Below are positions 47,042 through 59,119 of a stretch of 64,000 nt of DNA, one piece after another. A program made the translations under genes and the position numbers. A model generated the notes under the pieces. That model ran no database searches, was not told the origin of the DNA, and saw nothing but the letters and a program-made list of their open reading frames with translations. Location of the stretch: NCBI GenBank assembly GCA_016795505.1, contig JAEUHH010000062.1, positions 124,001 to 188,000 on the forward strand, read 5' to 3'. The stretch is from Verrucomicrobiales bacterium. GTDB lineage: Bacteria; Verrucomicrobiota; Verrucomicrobiia; Verrucomicrobiales; DEV007. Each line of letters opens with the position of its first letter. Within the stretch, counting starts at the first letter, position 1.

Positions 47042-47106
47042 CGATTGAACAGGGTACGATCTCCGATGCAACCCTGTCTCATCGCCGATCAAACAGGGTC
47101 TGATCG
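47042..47106. repeat. Dispersed 22-bp-period repeat, locus F (3 alternating units)
   Basis: Unit 1 is 47042-47062 (CGAT, TGA, ACAGGGT, ACG, ATCT), unit 2 is 47064-47084 (CGAT, GCA, ACCCTGT, CTC, ATCG), unit 3 is 47086-47106 (CGAT, CAA, ACAGGGT, CTG, ATCG). Orientation alternates plus, minus, plus. This is the most regular copy and best shows the 22-bp period. It lies upstream of the ABC operon, just beyond the terminator of the porin-like gene. Confidence 0.88.
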
Positions 47107-47121
47107 CACTGACCGGAAAAC

Positions 47122-47155
47122 AAAAAAACCCCTCCGGCAGGACCGGAGGGGCTTT
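47122..47155 (-). terminator. Intrinsic terminator of the porin-like gene
   Basis: On the minus strand a nine-base stem (CCCCTCCGG pairing with CCGGAGGGG, 47129-47137 and 47143-47151) with a five-base loop is followed by a run of T (the A-tract at 47122-47128). It is 50 bases past the stop at 47201. The stem is also followed by CTTTTC on the plus strand, so it could work in both directions. Confidence 0.85.
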
Positions 47156-47200
47156 TCAGTTGATTTGATTTGAGTGGAACCGCTTTGCGGTCCTTCTGAA

Positions 47201-47920
47201 TTAGAAGGACACGCTCAGGCTCACACCACCGTGAACGATGTCGTCCTGGAAGCTGTCGATGGCGTCCAGAGCGAACAGACCGGCCACGTAGGGCTCCAGG
47301 GTCACGTTGCTGCGCAGAGCGATCGGCAGGGAAGCCATCACGTAAGCGTGGTTGAAGTCACCACCGGCGGTCCAGTAGTCGATCTGGTAGCTGATACCCG
47401 TGCTGACCACGAGCTCAATGTTGTCGGACACCGCGAAGCCCTTGCTCAGGCCGGTTTCGAAGTACCAACCGTCGATTTCGAAGTCGTAACGGGCGGTGGC
47501 GCTCCAGTCGACAATGCCGAGGCTGCGAGCCAGGCCGACGCCCAGTTCGTAGGTGGCGTCAGCACCGGAATCCGGGAAGAAGTAGCCAGTGAAGGTCAGC
47601 GAGGCGTCGAAGCCGGCGACTTCCTGACCGACGCTGGCGTAAACGTCCAGTCTGTCGTCCAGATTGCCGTCCGTCGGATTGACGTACCACACACCCACGT
47701 TCAGCGGGGTGCCGGCAACGGCGTAGTCGACACCGGTCCAGACAGCATTGCTGCCCAGATCGACACCGTAGAAAACGTAGTTGGTCATGTAACCGGCACT
47801 GATCATGCCACCGAGCGGCTGTTCGGCCACTGCGGCTTCGGTCACACCCTTAGAGTCTCCGGCATTCGCGATCGCGATCGCAAACACCCCGGCAATGCCA
47901 TAGGCGATGGTTTTTTTCAT
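47201..47920 (-). CDS. TorF-like outer-membrane porin protein
   Basis: 239 residues from ATG 47920 (MKKTIAYGIAGVFAIAIANA signal peptide). The mature protein consists of alternating beta strands (GGMISAGYMTNYVFYGVDLG, DVYASVGQEVAGFDASLTFT, YELGVGLARSLGIVDWSATA, and so on) and ends in Phe (VSLSVSF), the usual C-terminal outer-membrane signal. This matches TorF-like small porins common in Verrucomicrobiota. A strong ribosome binding site (AAGGGAGAC) sits eight bases before the ATG, unusual in this window, which suggests high expression. It is monocistronic, ending at a strong terminator. Confidence 0.82.
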   Translation of the reverse strand: MKKTIAYGIAGVFAIAIANAGDSKGVTEAAVAEQPLGGMISAGYMTNYVFYGVDLGSNAVWTGVDYAVAGTPLNVGVWYVNPTDGNLDDRLDVYASVGQEVAGFDASLTFTGYFFPDSGADATYELGVGLARSLGIVDWSATARYDFEIDGWYFETGLSKGFAVSDNIELVVSTGISYQIDYWTAGGDFNHAYVMASLPIALRSNVTLEPYVAGLFALDAIDSFQDDIVHGGVSLSVSF

Positions 47921-48259
47921 TCGATTTTGTCTCCCTTGGTTGGATTTCTGAAAGCACCTCCCGGAAACCGGCAGGTGAGGCGATCTTTTGACCCTCAATC
48001 GGATTCAATGCAAGGAGAAATCTCTAAAAAAAAACAAAAAAATTTCCGCATCCGAGCCGCATTATTAAGGACCCACGCGTTTCACTCGCGCATTGGCGCC
48101 ATCCGACTGGGATCGGGTCAAGGGCATCACGGTTGGCCGTGAAAATCCCTCGCCGCCCGTCGCCGCGAGGGATGGAAGCCATCCCGGGGGCATCCCGATT
48201 TGGGAATCAAGGAAAGGCGCGATTGGCGGCTTTCCGCAGGATCGCCCCCAATCCGGGGA
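47921..48259. other. Intergenic stretch upstream of the porin gene
   Basis: This 339-bp gap holds no gene. Near 48024-48046 there are long A-runs on the plus strand (T-runs on the transcribed minus strand), the only markedly AT-rich patch; it probably carries the porin promoter, though no clean -10/-35 pair was picked. Beyond it lies the terminator of the zinc-ribbon gene at 48141-48173. Confidence 0.4.
48141..48173 (-). terminator. Intrinsic terminator of the zinc-ribbon gene
   Basis: ATCCCTCGC (48145-48153) pairs with GCGAGGGAT (48165-48173) over an 11-base loop. On the minus strand the stem is followed by TTTTC. It lies 87 bases past the stop of the zinc-ribbon gene at 48260. Confidence 0.6.
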
Positions 48260-48496
48260 TCACTGCAAATCTTCGGCCACCACGGAGTGCTGCTCGCGCT
48301 GGGAAAGAATGCGGGCCTGACGGATGACGAAGTCGCCATCGACTTCGAAACGGTAGCTGTGGCAATTCGGACAGATGCTCACCTTGGAGGCGACGATGGA
48401 GTCGCAACCCATGCACACTTTGTATTGCTCCGGACTCCGGACAATACGCCGTGCGCGTCTTGCTCTCTCCATCAGTGCGGGATCTTCCTGTGCCAT
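48260..48496 (-). CDS. Small zinc-ribbon protein
   Basis: 78 residues from ATG 48496 (MAQEDPALMERARRARRIVR). A four-Cys zinc ribbon is clear: CMGCDSIVASKVSICPNCHS, with CxxC at the start and CPNC at the end. The rest is charged. The family function is not established; such small ribbons often bind nucleic acid or ribosomes. It is divergent from xseB-dxs, with an AT-rich 213-bp gap carrying a perfect TATAAT. Confidence 0.75.
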   Translation of the reverse strand: MAQEDPALMERARRARRIVRSPEQYKVCMGCDSIVASKVSICPNCHSYRFEVDGDFVIRQARILSQREQHSVVAEDLQ

Positions 48497-48554
48497 ATGA
48501 ATTCGGATTGTAGGCCACTTTGCCCGATTTCGCAAGAAAGAATCCAACTTTTTA

Positions 48555-48560
48555 TATAAT
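48555..48560 (+). promoter_or_regulatory. Candidate -10 box for xseB-dxs
   Basis: A perfect TATAAT lies in an AT-rich stretch between the divergent zinc-ribbon and xseB genes, about 150 bases before the xseB ATG. No convincing -35 hexamer was found 16-18 bases upstream, so assignment of strand and target is tentative. Confidence 0.35.
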
Positions 48561-48573
48561 TTTCAAAATTGCG

Positions 48574-48594
48574 ATAGAAAACAGGGTTCGCTCG
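48574..48594. repeat. Degenerate single unit of the dispersed repeat
   Basis: ATAG, AAA, ACAGGGT, TCG, CTCG has the exact core and right flank of the repeat unit but a changed left end. It lies in the divergent gap between the zinc-ribbon gene and xseB, again on the 5' side of genes. Confidence 0.35.
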
Positions 48595-48709
48595 GGTCGC
48601 GTTCCCGCCTTGCGCATTGGAAGGTGGGCTCCTAGGTTCCCGTCCCGCCCCGATGGTCGTTTGCGGCCGTGGGGCTTGAGACTTTTCCCGCCTTTTGCCC
48701 GTTCCCTCC

Positions 48710-49051
48710 ATGCCACCATCGAAATCCGCCCAGTCTGCCGCTCCGGAAGCCACCGGGGCGGAGCCAACCTACGAAGAGGCCTATGCCGAGCTGGAAGCGC
48801 TGGTCCGCGAGATGGAATCGGACGAGCTGCCTCTCGGTGACCTGATCGAGGCGTATGAAAAAGGCATCCGACTGCACGCTCTCTGCCAAAAACGGCTTGA
48901 GGAGGCGCAGGGTCGCATCGAAATCATCCGCCGACGCGCCAATGGCGAAGTCGATCTGGAGGACTTCGCGCCCTCTGCGGCCGCCGAAGCGTCTTCCCCG
49001 TCCCCGTCGCCTTCCCCTACTTCCCTGCGCAACAATGCCGAACTCTTCTGA
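48710..49051 (+). CDS. xseB: Exodeoxyribonuclease VII small subunit
   Basis: 113 residues from ATG 48710 (MPPSKSAQSAAPEATGAEPT). The core is the XseB helical hairpin: TYEEAYAELEALVREMESDE, LPLGDLIEAYEKGIRLHALC and LEEAQGRIEII. It forms exonuclease VII with XseA, which is not in this window. A 17-bp overlap with dxs follows, matching the common xseB-dxs arrangement. The C-terminus is Ser/Pro-rich. Confidence 0.92.
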   Translation: MPPSKSAQSAAPEATGAEPTYEEAYAELEALVREMESDELPLGDLIEAYEKGIRLHALCQKRLEEAQGRIEIIRRRANGEVDLEDFAPSAAAEASSPSPSPSPTSLRNNAELF

Positions 49052-50966
49052 TCGCGCCCTACCCGGCGAGGCTCTGCCCAAGGTCGACAATCCCGCCGCG
49101 CTGAAGGCGCTGCCCGAGGAACAGTTGCCGCTGCTGGCGGAAAATGTGCGACGCACGCTGATCGATTCGCTGTCGAAAACCGGGGGGCACCTCGGGCCGA
49201 ATCTCGGGGTGGTCGAGCTGTCCATCGCGATGCACCGGGTCTTCGACACGCCGCGGGACCAGTTCGTCTTCGATGTGAGCCACCAGGGCTATGTGCACAA
49301 GATGCTGACGGGCCGCTGGGATCGCATCCACACGATCCGCCAGTACGAAGGGCTGAACGGTTTCCTGCTCCGCACCGAGAGCGAACACGACTGTTACGGA
49401 GCGGGCCACGCCGGCACGGCGCTGTCGGCAGCCCTCGGGATGGCGGCGGCCCGGGACCAACTGGGCGAAGACAGCCACGTCGTGGCGGTGGCGGGCGACG
49501 CGGCCTTCACCTGCGGCCCGACTTTTGAAGCCCTCAACAACATTGCCCACACGACGAAACGCTTCATCGTGATCCTCAACGATAACGAGTGGTCCATCGA
49601 CCGCAACGTGGGAGCGATCGCGAAGTATTTCCACGCTCTCCAGACCAGTTCGGCCTGGGAGCACCTGCACCAGGCGGCGGCGGACTTCGTCGAGCGGATC
49701 GCGGGTAAATCGATGCGCGACCTGGCTGGCAAGGTGGAACGCGGGGCCAAGAACCTGCTGTTTCCCAACGTGTTGTTCGAGAAATTCGGCCTGCGCTACT
49801 ACGGTCCCATCGATGGCCACGACATCCCGGTGCTGATCAAGACGCTGGAATTCCTCAAGGAGCAGGAGGAGCCGGTGTTGCTCCATGTCATCACGGAAAA
49901 AGGCCGCGGCTACGAGCCGGCGATGGGAAATCCGATGAAATTCCACGGCCTCGGGCCCTACAAGACCGAGACCGGCGAGACGCCGCCCGGCGGGCAGCCC
50001 ACCTACTCGCAGCTGTACGGCCAAACGCTCGGCAAATATGCCCTGGAAGATGAGAAGGTGGTCGCCATCACCGCCGCGATGCCGAACGGCACCGGGCTGG
50101 TCGAATTCCAGAAAGTCGTGCCCGACCGCTACTACGATGTCGGCATCGCGGAGGAACACGCCGCGCTATTTGCCTGTGGGATGGCGACGCGTGGCCTGAA
50201 GCCGTTCCTCACCATTTACTCGACCTTCTTCCAGCGTGCCTACGACATGGCCGTGCACGACATCGGCATCCAGAATCTCCCGGTGCGGCTCTGCATGGAC
50301 CGGGCGGGACTGAGCGGCGACGACGGTCCGACGCACCACGGACTTTTTGACATCGGCTACATGCGCCACGTGCCGAACTGGGTCTTCATGCAGCCGAAGG
50401 ACGAGGATGAGTTCGCCGACATGCTGTGGACCATGGTCCACCACGACGCCGGTCCGGCCGCGATCCGCTATCCCCGCGGAGCCGGCACCGGCGCGACGCC
50501 GAAAGCCGCTCCCCAGCGGCTCGAAATCGGCAAAGCCGAGGTCGTCCAGGAAGGTACCGATGTGGCGCTGATCGGATTGGGTAATCTGTTCGAGATGGCC
50601 GACCAGGCTCGCGAACGACTGGAAGCCCTCGGCTACTCCGTGGCCCTGATCAACCCCCGGTGGATCAAGCCGCTCGACGCGGAGTGTCTGAAGCGTTTCG
50701 CCAGCCAGTGCCGCGTGGTCTGCACGCTGGAGGACCATGTCCTGCACCATGGCTTTGGCGCCGCGGTCATCGAGCTGCTGCACGACGCCGGCATTCACAC
50801 CCCGGTGGAGCGTATCGGCTGGCCGGACGAATTCGTCGAGCACGGCAAGCCGGAGATCCTGCGTGAAATACACGGCATCACTGTCGAAGCCTGCGTGGCA
50901 AAGGTCTGCCGCCACCTGCCACCTGCGAAGCGGGAGGCGAAAGCTTTGGAACTCCAGCAGGCCTGA
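49035..50966 (+). CDS. dxs: 1-Deoxy-D-xylulose-5-phosphate synthase
   Basis: 643 residues from ATG 49035 (MPNSSDRALPGEALPKVDNP). Condenses pyruvate and glyceraldehyde-3-phosphate in the first step of the MEP isoprenoid pathway. The TPP region is VAGDAAFTCGPTFEALNNIA with ILNDNEWSID, and the proton-donating Glu is in DVGIAEEHAALFACGMA. The TKHSGHAGTAL-like element reads YGAGHAGTALSAALGMA. It overlaps xseB by 17 bp and converges with coaC after 12 bp. Its start could also be an internal Met, but this ATG gives the usual Dxs opening. Confidence 0.96.
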   Translation: MPNSSDRALPGEALPKVDNPAALKALPEEQLPLLAENVRRTLIDSLSKTGGHLGPNLGVVELSIAMHRVFDTPRDQFVFDVSHQGYVHKMLTGRWDRIHTIRQYEGLNGFLLRTESEHDCYGAGHAGTALSAALGMAAARDQLGEDSHVVAVAGDAAFTCGPTFEALNNIAHTTKRFIVILNDNEWSIDRNVGAIAKYFHALQTSSAWEHLHQAAADFVERIAGKSMRDLAGKVERGAKNLLFPNVLFEKFGLRYYGPIDGHDIPVLIKTLEFLKEQEEPVLLHVITEKGRGYEPAMGNPMKFHGLGPYKTETGETPPGGQPTYSQLYGQTLGKYALEDEKVVAITAAMPNGTGLVEFQKVVPDRYYDVGIAEEHAALFACGMATRGLKPFLTIYSTFFQRAYDMAVHDIGIQNLPVRLCMDRAGLSGDDGPTHHGLFDIGYMRHVPNWVFMQPKDEDEFADMLWTMVHHDAGPAAIRYPRGAGTGATPKAAPQRLEIGKAEVVQEGTDVALIGLGNLFEMADQARERLEALGYSVALINPRWIKPLDAECLKRFASQCRVVCTLEDHVLHHGFGAAVIELLHDAGIHTPVERIGWPDEFVEHGKPEILREIHGITVEACVAKVCRHLPPAKREAKALELQQA

Positions 50967-50978
50967 CAAGTTGGCCCG

Positions 50979-51545
50979 TCAGCGCCCCCTTTCGGCGAGC
51001 ATCGCCAGCGCCCGCTCCACGATGCCCTCCACCGGCCAGAGCCGGCCGAGCCCTTCGTAGCCACAAGCCAGCAGGCCTTCCTCGGGACCGATGAACTCCG
51101 CACCGCGGGACCGGAGCGTGGCCACATGCTGCTGCGTCGCGGGATGCGACCACATTTTCCCGTTCATGGCCGGCGCGATGAGCAGCGGCGCCCGGGTGGC
51201 CAGCGCGATCGCCGACAGGGCGTCGTCGGCCAGGCCCAGCGCGAGTTTCGCCAGGCAGTTGGCCGTGGCGGGGGCCACCAGCAGCAATTCGGCGCGATCG
51301 GCGAGACCGATGTGGCCGGGATGCCAGCTTTGCTTTTCATCGAACAGGCTGGTCGTGACCGGGTGTCGCGACAGCACCTGGAGGGTCAGGGGCGTGATGA
51401 ACTCCGTGGCGCTCTGGGTCATCACCACGTGGACCGCGCAGCCCCGCTTCGTCAATTGACTGGCCAGATCGGCGGCACGGTAGGCGGCGATCGATCCCGT
51501 GACCCCGAGGATCACCTGTGGCTGGTCTTTCGATGCGGAATCCAT
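50979..51545 (-). CDS. coaC: Phosphopantothenoylcysteine decarboxylase (CoaC)
   Basis: 188 residues from ATG 51545 (MDSASKDQPQVILGVTGSIA). Flavin-binding decarboxylase domain only, with the motifs VTGSIAAYRAADLASQLTKR, GHIGLADRAELLLVAPATAN, PAMNGKMW and ACGYEGLGR. In most bacteria it is fused to the CoaB ligase, but here the protein stops after the CoaC domain. CoaB must be elsewhere, or the true neighbour is split. CoaX (type III pantothenate kinase) is also in this window at 22682-23467. Confidence 0.85.
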   Translation of the reverse strand: MDSASKDQPQVILGVTGSIAAYRAADLASQLTKRGCAVHVVMTQSATEFITPLTLQVLSRHPVTTSLFDEKQSWHPGHIGLADRAELLLVAPATANCLAKLALGLADDALSAIALATRAPLLIAPAMNGKMWSHPATQQHVATLRSRGAEFIGPEEGLLACGYEGLGRLWPVEGIVERALAMLAERGR

Positions 51546-51634
51546 GAGACGGAATCGATTTTGGCAAAAGATCGCCCGCCTGGAGTGGAATCTCATGCGA
51601 AAAGTGAGGCTCCGGCCTCCCCGCCCCTTGCTCC

Positions 51635-52690
51635 ATGAAGCCCGACCACCGATTCCGCCGCTGTCATTCGTTCGTCTGTCTGGCCCTGCTGCTCGGCTGG
51701 GTGGTCGAGCGGCCTGGCTTCGGAGAGGAGATTACCGCGACCGTTTCGCCAGCGATCGAGCTGACTTTTCCGACCGAAGCCGGGGCATTTTACCAGATCG
51801 AACGCCTCCAGTCCGGAAAGTGGCAGCCATTCGGTGAGGCGCGAACCGGCACCGGGCAATCGTGGACCGAGCGGCTCCCGGGCACGGCATCGGAATGGCG
51901 CGTGCGCCGGCTCCGGCAACAATGGGCGCTGGTCTGGGCCGATGAATTCAATGGCGACCGGCTCGACCCGACCAAATGGAGCCGGGAGGAAAATGGCTAC
52001 GGCGGCGGCAACAACGAGCGGCAATTTTACAGCGCCGACCCGGCCTACGCCCCGGTCAAAGACGGCCTGCTCCACCTCTCCGTCCACCGGAAGCCCCACA
52101 CCACGGTCGATGGCAAGACCCAGCCCTACACCTCGGCAAGGATCCGATCCCTCGAACGCGGCGACTGGACCTATGGGCGCTTCGAGGTGCGGGCCAAGGT
52201 ACCCGGAGGCGAGGGCATCTGGCCGGCCGTCTGGATGCTGCCCTCGACGCCCCGATACGGCGGATGGGCCGCGTCAGGCGAGATCGACATCCTGGAATCG
52301 CGCGGCAGCGCCGTCCACGAGACCCTCGGCACCCTGCACTTTGGCGGTGCCTGGCCGAAAAACCGTCATGTCGGCGCGGCCTACCGCTTTCCCGGACCGG
52401 ACGCGGCGGCGGCCTTTCACACCTACGCGATCGAGTGGAAGCGGGGCGAGATCCGCTGGCTGGTCGACGACACCCTCTGGCAGACCCGGACCAGCGACGA
52501 GTGGCACAGCGATGCGGCTCCCGACCAGCCCGACGCGCCCTTCGACCAGCCGTTCCACCTGATCCTGAATGTCGCGGTCGACGGGGGCTTCTTCAACGGC
52601 ACGGGCCAGCAGGCCGACCGGCTGCCTGACAGCGCCTTCCCGCAGGTGTTTCAGGTCGATTACGTGCGGGTGTCGCAGTGGGCGGAATAA
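51635..52690 (+). CDS. GH16 family glycoside hydrolase, exported
   Basis: 351 residues with a signal peptide (MKPDHRFRRCHSFVCLALLL) and an N-terminal strand region to about residue 95. The GH16 catalytic motif is EIDILE near residues 216-221, in ASGEIDILESRG, with the upstream ALVWADEFNGDRLDPTKW opening and WAVWMLP-type VKVPGGEGIWPAVWMLPS. Family members cut beta-1,3- and beta-1,4-linked glucans, agars, carrageenans and related polysaccharides, so a role in plant or algal polysaccharide use is likely. It ends FQVDYVRVSQW, the usual last strand. The next gene is convergent. Confidence 0.9.
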   Translation: MKPDHRFRRCHSFVCLALLLGWVVERPGFGEEITATVSPAIELTFPTEAGAFYQIERLQSGKWQPFGEARTGTGQSWTERLPGTASEWRVRRLRQQWALVWADEFNGDRLDPTKWSREENGYGGGNNERQFYSADPAYAPVKDGLLHLSVHRKPHTTVDGKTQPYTSARIRSLERGDWTYGRFEVRAKVPGGEGIWPAVWMLPSTPRYGGWAASGEIDILESRGSAVHETLGTLHFGGAWPKNRHVGAAYRFPGPDAAAAFHTYAIEWKRGEIRWLVDDTLWQTRTSDEWHSDAAPDQPDAPFDQPFHLILNVAVDGGFFNGTGQQADRLPDSAFPQVFQVDYVRVSQWAE

Positions 52691-52711
52691 CGGGTGGACG
52701 GCCGGGTGCAG

Positions 52712-53860
52712 TCATTTCCGGACCGGATGCGCCACGAGCCGGGCCGCGCTCTGACGGAGCGCCTCCACCGCCGCCGGATCAGCCGGCAAAGGCTCCGGGC
52801 GAAAAGCGGGCAGAAGTTTTTTCCAAATCAGGTCCAATTGCGGCTGCATCTGACCGGTCTGGGCTGTGATTGCGACGACAGCATCGTGCGCGGGGATCAC
52901 GAGACAGATCTGGCCGTCGCGCCCGTCGCCCCGGTAACAGTCGTGCTGGCAGCGCCAGAATTGATACCCATAGCCCTGCTGCCAATCCACCGTACGGGCA
53001 CTTGGCGCCCGGCTGTTGTCCACCTGCTTCGCCGTCGCGGCCTCCACCCAGGCCTCCGGAAGCAGAGCTTTCCCGTTCCAGCGGCCCTTTTGGAGATACA
53101 GCAGGCCGAATTTCGCGATGTCCTCGGTGCGGACGTGCAGCCCATAGCCGCCCAGCGTGAAGCCCTCGGACGTGGCGGCCCACTCGGGATCCTCGATGCC
53201 GAGCGGCTCGAACAGGCGCGGCCGGAGGTAGTCGAGCACCGTCTGACCGGTCGCCCGGGTGACAATCGCCGACAGCATGTAGGTGCCGGGCGTATTGTAG
53301 CGAAACCAAGTGCCCGGCTCATGAGTCACCGGATGGGCGAGGAAACTTTTCACGGTCGGACCGGCCGCGAGGTCGAATTTCGGCTCCGCCTCGTGCCCGC
53401 CGCTCATGGTGAGCAGGTCGCGCACCCGCATGGCTTTCAGATTCGGACCCGGCTCGGCCGGCGCCTCGGCGGGAAAAAACTTCAGCACGGGATCGTCGAG
53501 GCTCAGCTTGGCCTCCGCCTCGGCCAGACCGACCGCCGTCGCGGTGAAGCTCTTGCTCAGTGACCACAGAACATGCCGTTTGTCAGCCGACTCCGGTTGC
53601 CACCACGCCTCGGCGACAACGTGGCCGTGGCGCACCAGCATGAAGCTGTGCAGGGTGTCGATTTCCCGGTCGGCCGTTTCGATGAAATCCCGGATCGCCG
53701 CCGACGCAATGCCCTGAGCCTCCGGCGTGCTGCGGGGAAGGGCGAAATCCGCGCCGGGGAGCGTGGAAAGGACTCCCCAAGCGAACAGGAGAGCCAGCCA
53801 AAGGAATGTTTGTCTCAGGTTGGCTTTACCTAGACTAAACCAAAACGGCACCCACGACAT
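52712..53860 (-). CDS. Serine beta-lactamase-like hydrolase, exported
   Basis: 382 residues. A signal segment (NLRQTFLWLALLFAWGVLST) precedes a class C beta-lactamase/penicillin-binding fold. The SxxK is S100-L-S-K103 in VLWSLSKSFTATAVG. The Tyr motif is in FRYNTPGTYMLSAIVTRATG, and YGYQFWRC occurs near the C-terminus. Family members are esterases, peptidases or beta-lactamases; activity here is unknown. It converges with the GH16 gene. Confidence 0.85.
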   Translation of the reverse strand: MSWVPFWFSLGKANLRQTFLWLALLFAWGVLSTLPGADFALPRSTPEAQGIASAAIRDFIETADREIDTLHSFMLVRHGHVVAEAWWQPESADKRHVLWSLSKSFTATAVGLAEAEAKLSLDDPVLKFFPAEAPAEPGPNLKAMRVRDLLTMSGGHEAEPKFDLAAGPTVKSFLAHPVTHEPGTWFRYNTPGTYMLSAIVTRATGQTVLDYLRPRLFEPLGIEDPEWAATSEGFTLGGYGLHVRTEDIAKFGLLYLQKGRWNGKALLPEAWVEAATAKQVDNSRAPSARTVDWQQGYGYQFWRCQHDCYRGDGRDGQICLVIPAHDAVVAITAQTGQMQPQLDLIWKKLLPAFRPEPLPADPAAVEALRQSAARLVAHPVRK

Positions 53861-54092
53861 CCTTTCCTTTTGGTTGATTGATCGAATGGAACGCTTCCCC
53901 TCAACCCAGCATCGGCGTCGCCCAGCGTGGTCATGACGGGCCAGCGACGCTGACTATTGGTAGCGCGAACCTTCACTCCACGCTCGATCCTCGCTTAGGC
54001 TCATCCCACAAGGAGAGTTGATGACGAGGGCGAATCGCTGTTCGTCAACAGACCGATGGAGTTGGGACGCTGGCGACTGGTGAGCTTTGGCT

Positions 54093-54287
54093 TCATGGCT
54101 TGACGGGTTCGAGCACCTTGCGGACGCGCACGATTCTGTGGGCATACTGCGGGAGCTTTTCCATTGCCCGGAGCTTCTCGATCAAGAGGTGCGGATCGTG
54201 ATTGCATTCAGCGGACATCTTGCGCCGAATGTCGCGCAACCATTCGAGCCCATCCTCATTGTCCTGATGTTGATCTTGAATAGTCAT
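54093..54287 (-). CDS. Putative antitoxin partner of the PIN toxin
   Basis: 64 residues, acidic at the start and basic at the end (MTIQDQHQDNEDGLEWLRDI, then MEKLPQYAHRIVRVRKVLEP). The start overlaps the PIN toxin stop by four bases, the usual coupling of a toxin-antitoxin pair, here with the toxin first. No standard DNA-binding motif is evident. Local GC content is visibly lower than the surroundings, as for the toxin gene. Assignment as antitoxin is from context. Confidence 0.65.
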   Translation of the reverse strand: MTIQDQHQDNEDGLEWLRDIRRKMSAECNHDPHLLIEKLRAMEKLPQYAHRIVRVRKVLEPVKP

Positions 54288-54763
54288 GGGGCTTCTTTGA
54301 TGAGTTCGAGCGGGGTGATGAGCTGGGGTGTTTCGTAGCCGAGTCTGCCGTTAATCTTTCGGACATGATCGAACTTGTTGACGTTGGCAATATGCCGACA
54401 GTTCCATGATACAAGGATATCGCATTCGTGCAGGGTGGCGAGCGCCAAATGAAGGGCGTCGCCAGTGACATCGGCTGGCATCACTTTGTTTTCAATGTAG
54501 GTGCGCACGAGCGCTTCGATCTCATCGTCGAGATTAAGCAATGGGATGTCCGCCAGCAGGCTGAGGCAGTCGCTGCGCTTTGGTTCCGGCGTGTCGTCGA
54601 GTTCAGCGATTACTGCTTGAGAACTTACCAGCGTGTCGATGACGCGTGCTTCGTCCCACCATTGGCGAGTCCAGTTTCGCCTTGCTTGATTCTCCGGCAC
54701 GGTGAGACGTGTCTCGAAGTAGAAGCTCGGGATGCTGGTTTCTACGTAGATGACCCGATTCAT
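54284..54763 (-). CDS. PIN-domain (VapC-like) toxin
   Basis: 159 residues with PIN-domain acidic elements: YVETSIPSFYFETR at the start (Glu replaces the usual first Asp), IAELDDTPEPKRSD in the middle, and GDALHLALATLHECDILVSW followed by NCRHIANVNKFD. PIN proteins are ribonucleases. GC content of about 50 percent, well below the neighbours, suggests horizontal gain. It lies just downstream of carB on the same strand (33 bp), so it may be expressed from the carB transcript or its own promoter. Confidence 0.78.
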   Translation of the reverse strand: MNRVIYVETSIPSFYFETRLTVPENQARRNWTRQWWDEARVIDTLVSSQAVIAELDDTPEPKRSDCLSLLADIPLLNLDDEIEALVRTYIENKVMPADVTGDALHLALATLHECDILVSWNCRHIANVNKFDHVRKINGRLGYETPQLITPLELIKEAP

Positions 54764-54796
54764 GGCGGTGGCAGATACTTCAACTGCAGGTCAAAA

Positions 54797-58075
<3,279 letters not shown>

Positions 58076-58306
58076 GGGAATGAGGATAAAGGGGCGGTCA
58101 AAAAGTCGCTGCATTACTTGCACCGGGGCGGCGGTCTGTAAAGCGGGAGCCCCGCCGACTTCCGACGAGGGGCCGGAACGCCGGCCAGAAATCAAGCCGA
58201 CTGACTCGATCGCCGTTCCCGATCGTCTCTCCGGCGGCTTGGATGCGGCACTCCGCATTGCGCCCACCCCCGCTTCGGCGTACTTTGCCGCTCTCCCCCA
58301 GCTTTC

Positions 58307-59110
58307 ATGGTTCAAGTCGTCTTCCAGGGCCTCGGCCGGATCGCCATCCACTTTTTCGGCTACCTCGGACAGTTGGCCGACTTGTTCCGTGAGACCGCGG
58401 CCGCCTTTTTTATCGGAGTGAAACGCCCCGCCCTGATCGGCCGGCAGGTCGTCTCCATCGGCTTCGGCTCCCAGCTCGTGGTCGTCGTGACCGGGGCCTT
58501 CACCGGAGCGGTCTTCGCGGCCCAGACCTATTTCAAATTCAGCGAGTATGGTCTGGAGTCTGGCGTCGGCCCGGTCGTGTCCATCGCCATGTGCCGCGAG
58601 CTCGGGCCGGTGCTGACCGGGCTGATGGTCGCCGGTCGCGTCGGCGCTGCCATGGCGGCGGAGATCGGCACCATGAAAGTCACCGAGCAGATCGACGCCC
58701 TGCGCGCCATGGGGGTGCATCCCACCGATTACCTGGTCCTGCCGCGCGCGGCGGGCATGTTCTTCTCCATGCCCCTGCTCGTCGCCGAGGCCACCGGCTT
58801 CGGCATCGCAGCCTCCTATCTGGTGACCGTGGTCGGCTTTCGGGTGCCCTACTCCTGGTACGATGTGCAGATCCGGGCCTTCACCAGCCTCGGCGACATC
58901 TCGATCGGCATGATCAAAGGCTTCGTCTTTGGTGTCCTCATCGTCCTGATCTCCTGCCATCAGGGTCTGACGGCAAAAAACGGCGCCGTCGGCGTGGGTC
59001 GCAGCACCACCTCGGCGGTGGTCATTTCCAGCCTCGCCATCCTGATCTCGAACTTTTTCCTCTCCGTGCTGCTCAACTACTTCTTCCCGCTCGGCGGCTC
59101 CACCAACTGA
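58307..59110 (+). CDS. mlaE: MlaE-type ABC permease
   Basis: 267 residues. Inner-membrane permease of the Mla/MCE lipid transport system. The family core is [40 protein letters not shown] and [20 protein letters not shown], the standard MlaE segment. It is the first gene of the mlaE-mlaF-mlaD unit; 9 bases separate it from mlaF. Start [20 protein letters not shown]. Confidence 0.92.
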   Translation: MVQVVFQGLGRIAIHFFGYLGQLADLFRETAAAFFIGVKRPALIGRQVVSIGFGSQLVVVVTGAFTGAVFAAQTYFKFSEYGLESGVGPVVSIAMCRELGPVLTGLMVAGRVGAAMAAEIGTMKVTEQIDALRAMGVHPTDYLVLPRAAGMFFSMPLLVAEATGFGIAASYLVTVVGFRVPYSWYDVQIRAFTSLGDISIGMIKGFVFGVLIVLISCHQGLTAKNGAVGVGRSTTSAVVISSLAILISNFFLSVLLNYFFPLGGSTN

Positions 59111-59119
59111 CCCCGACCG

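Noticed and set aside
47042-47106. 22-bp-period repeat considered as a CRISPR array
   Set aside because: Units are separated by one base, not by 25-40 base spacers, and occur in both orientations at seven dispersed loci.
53954-54145. 63-residue open frame (MPTESCASARCSNPSS...) left of the antitoxin gene
   Set aside because: It overlaps the antitoxin gene end, has no recognisable family, and stands in a 230-bp gap with nothing else supporting a gene.
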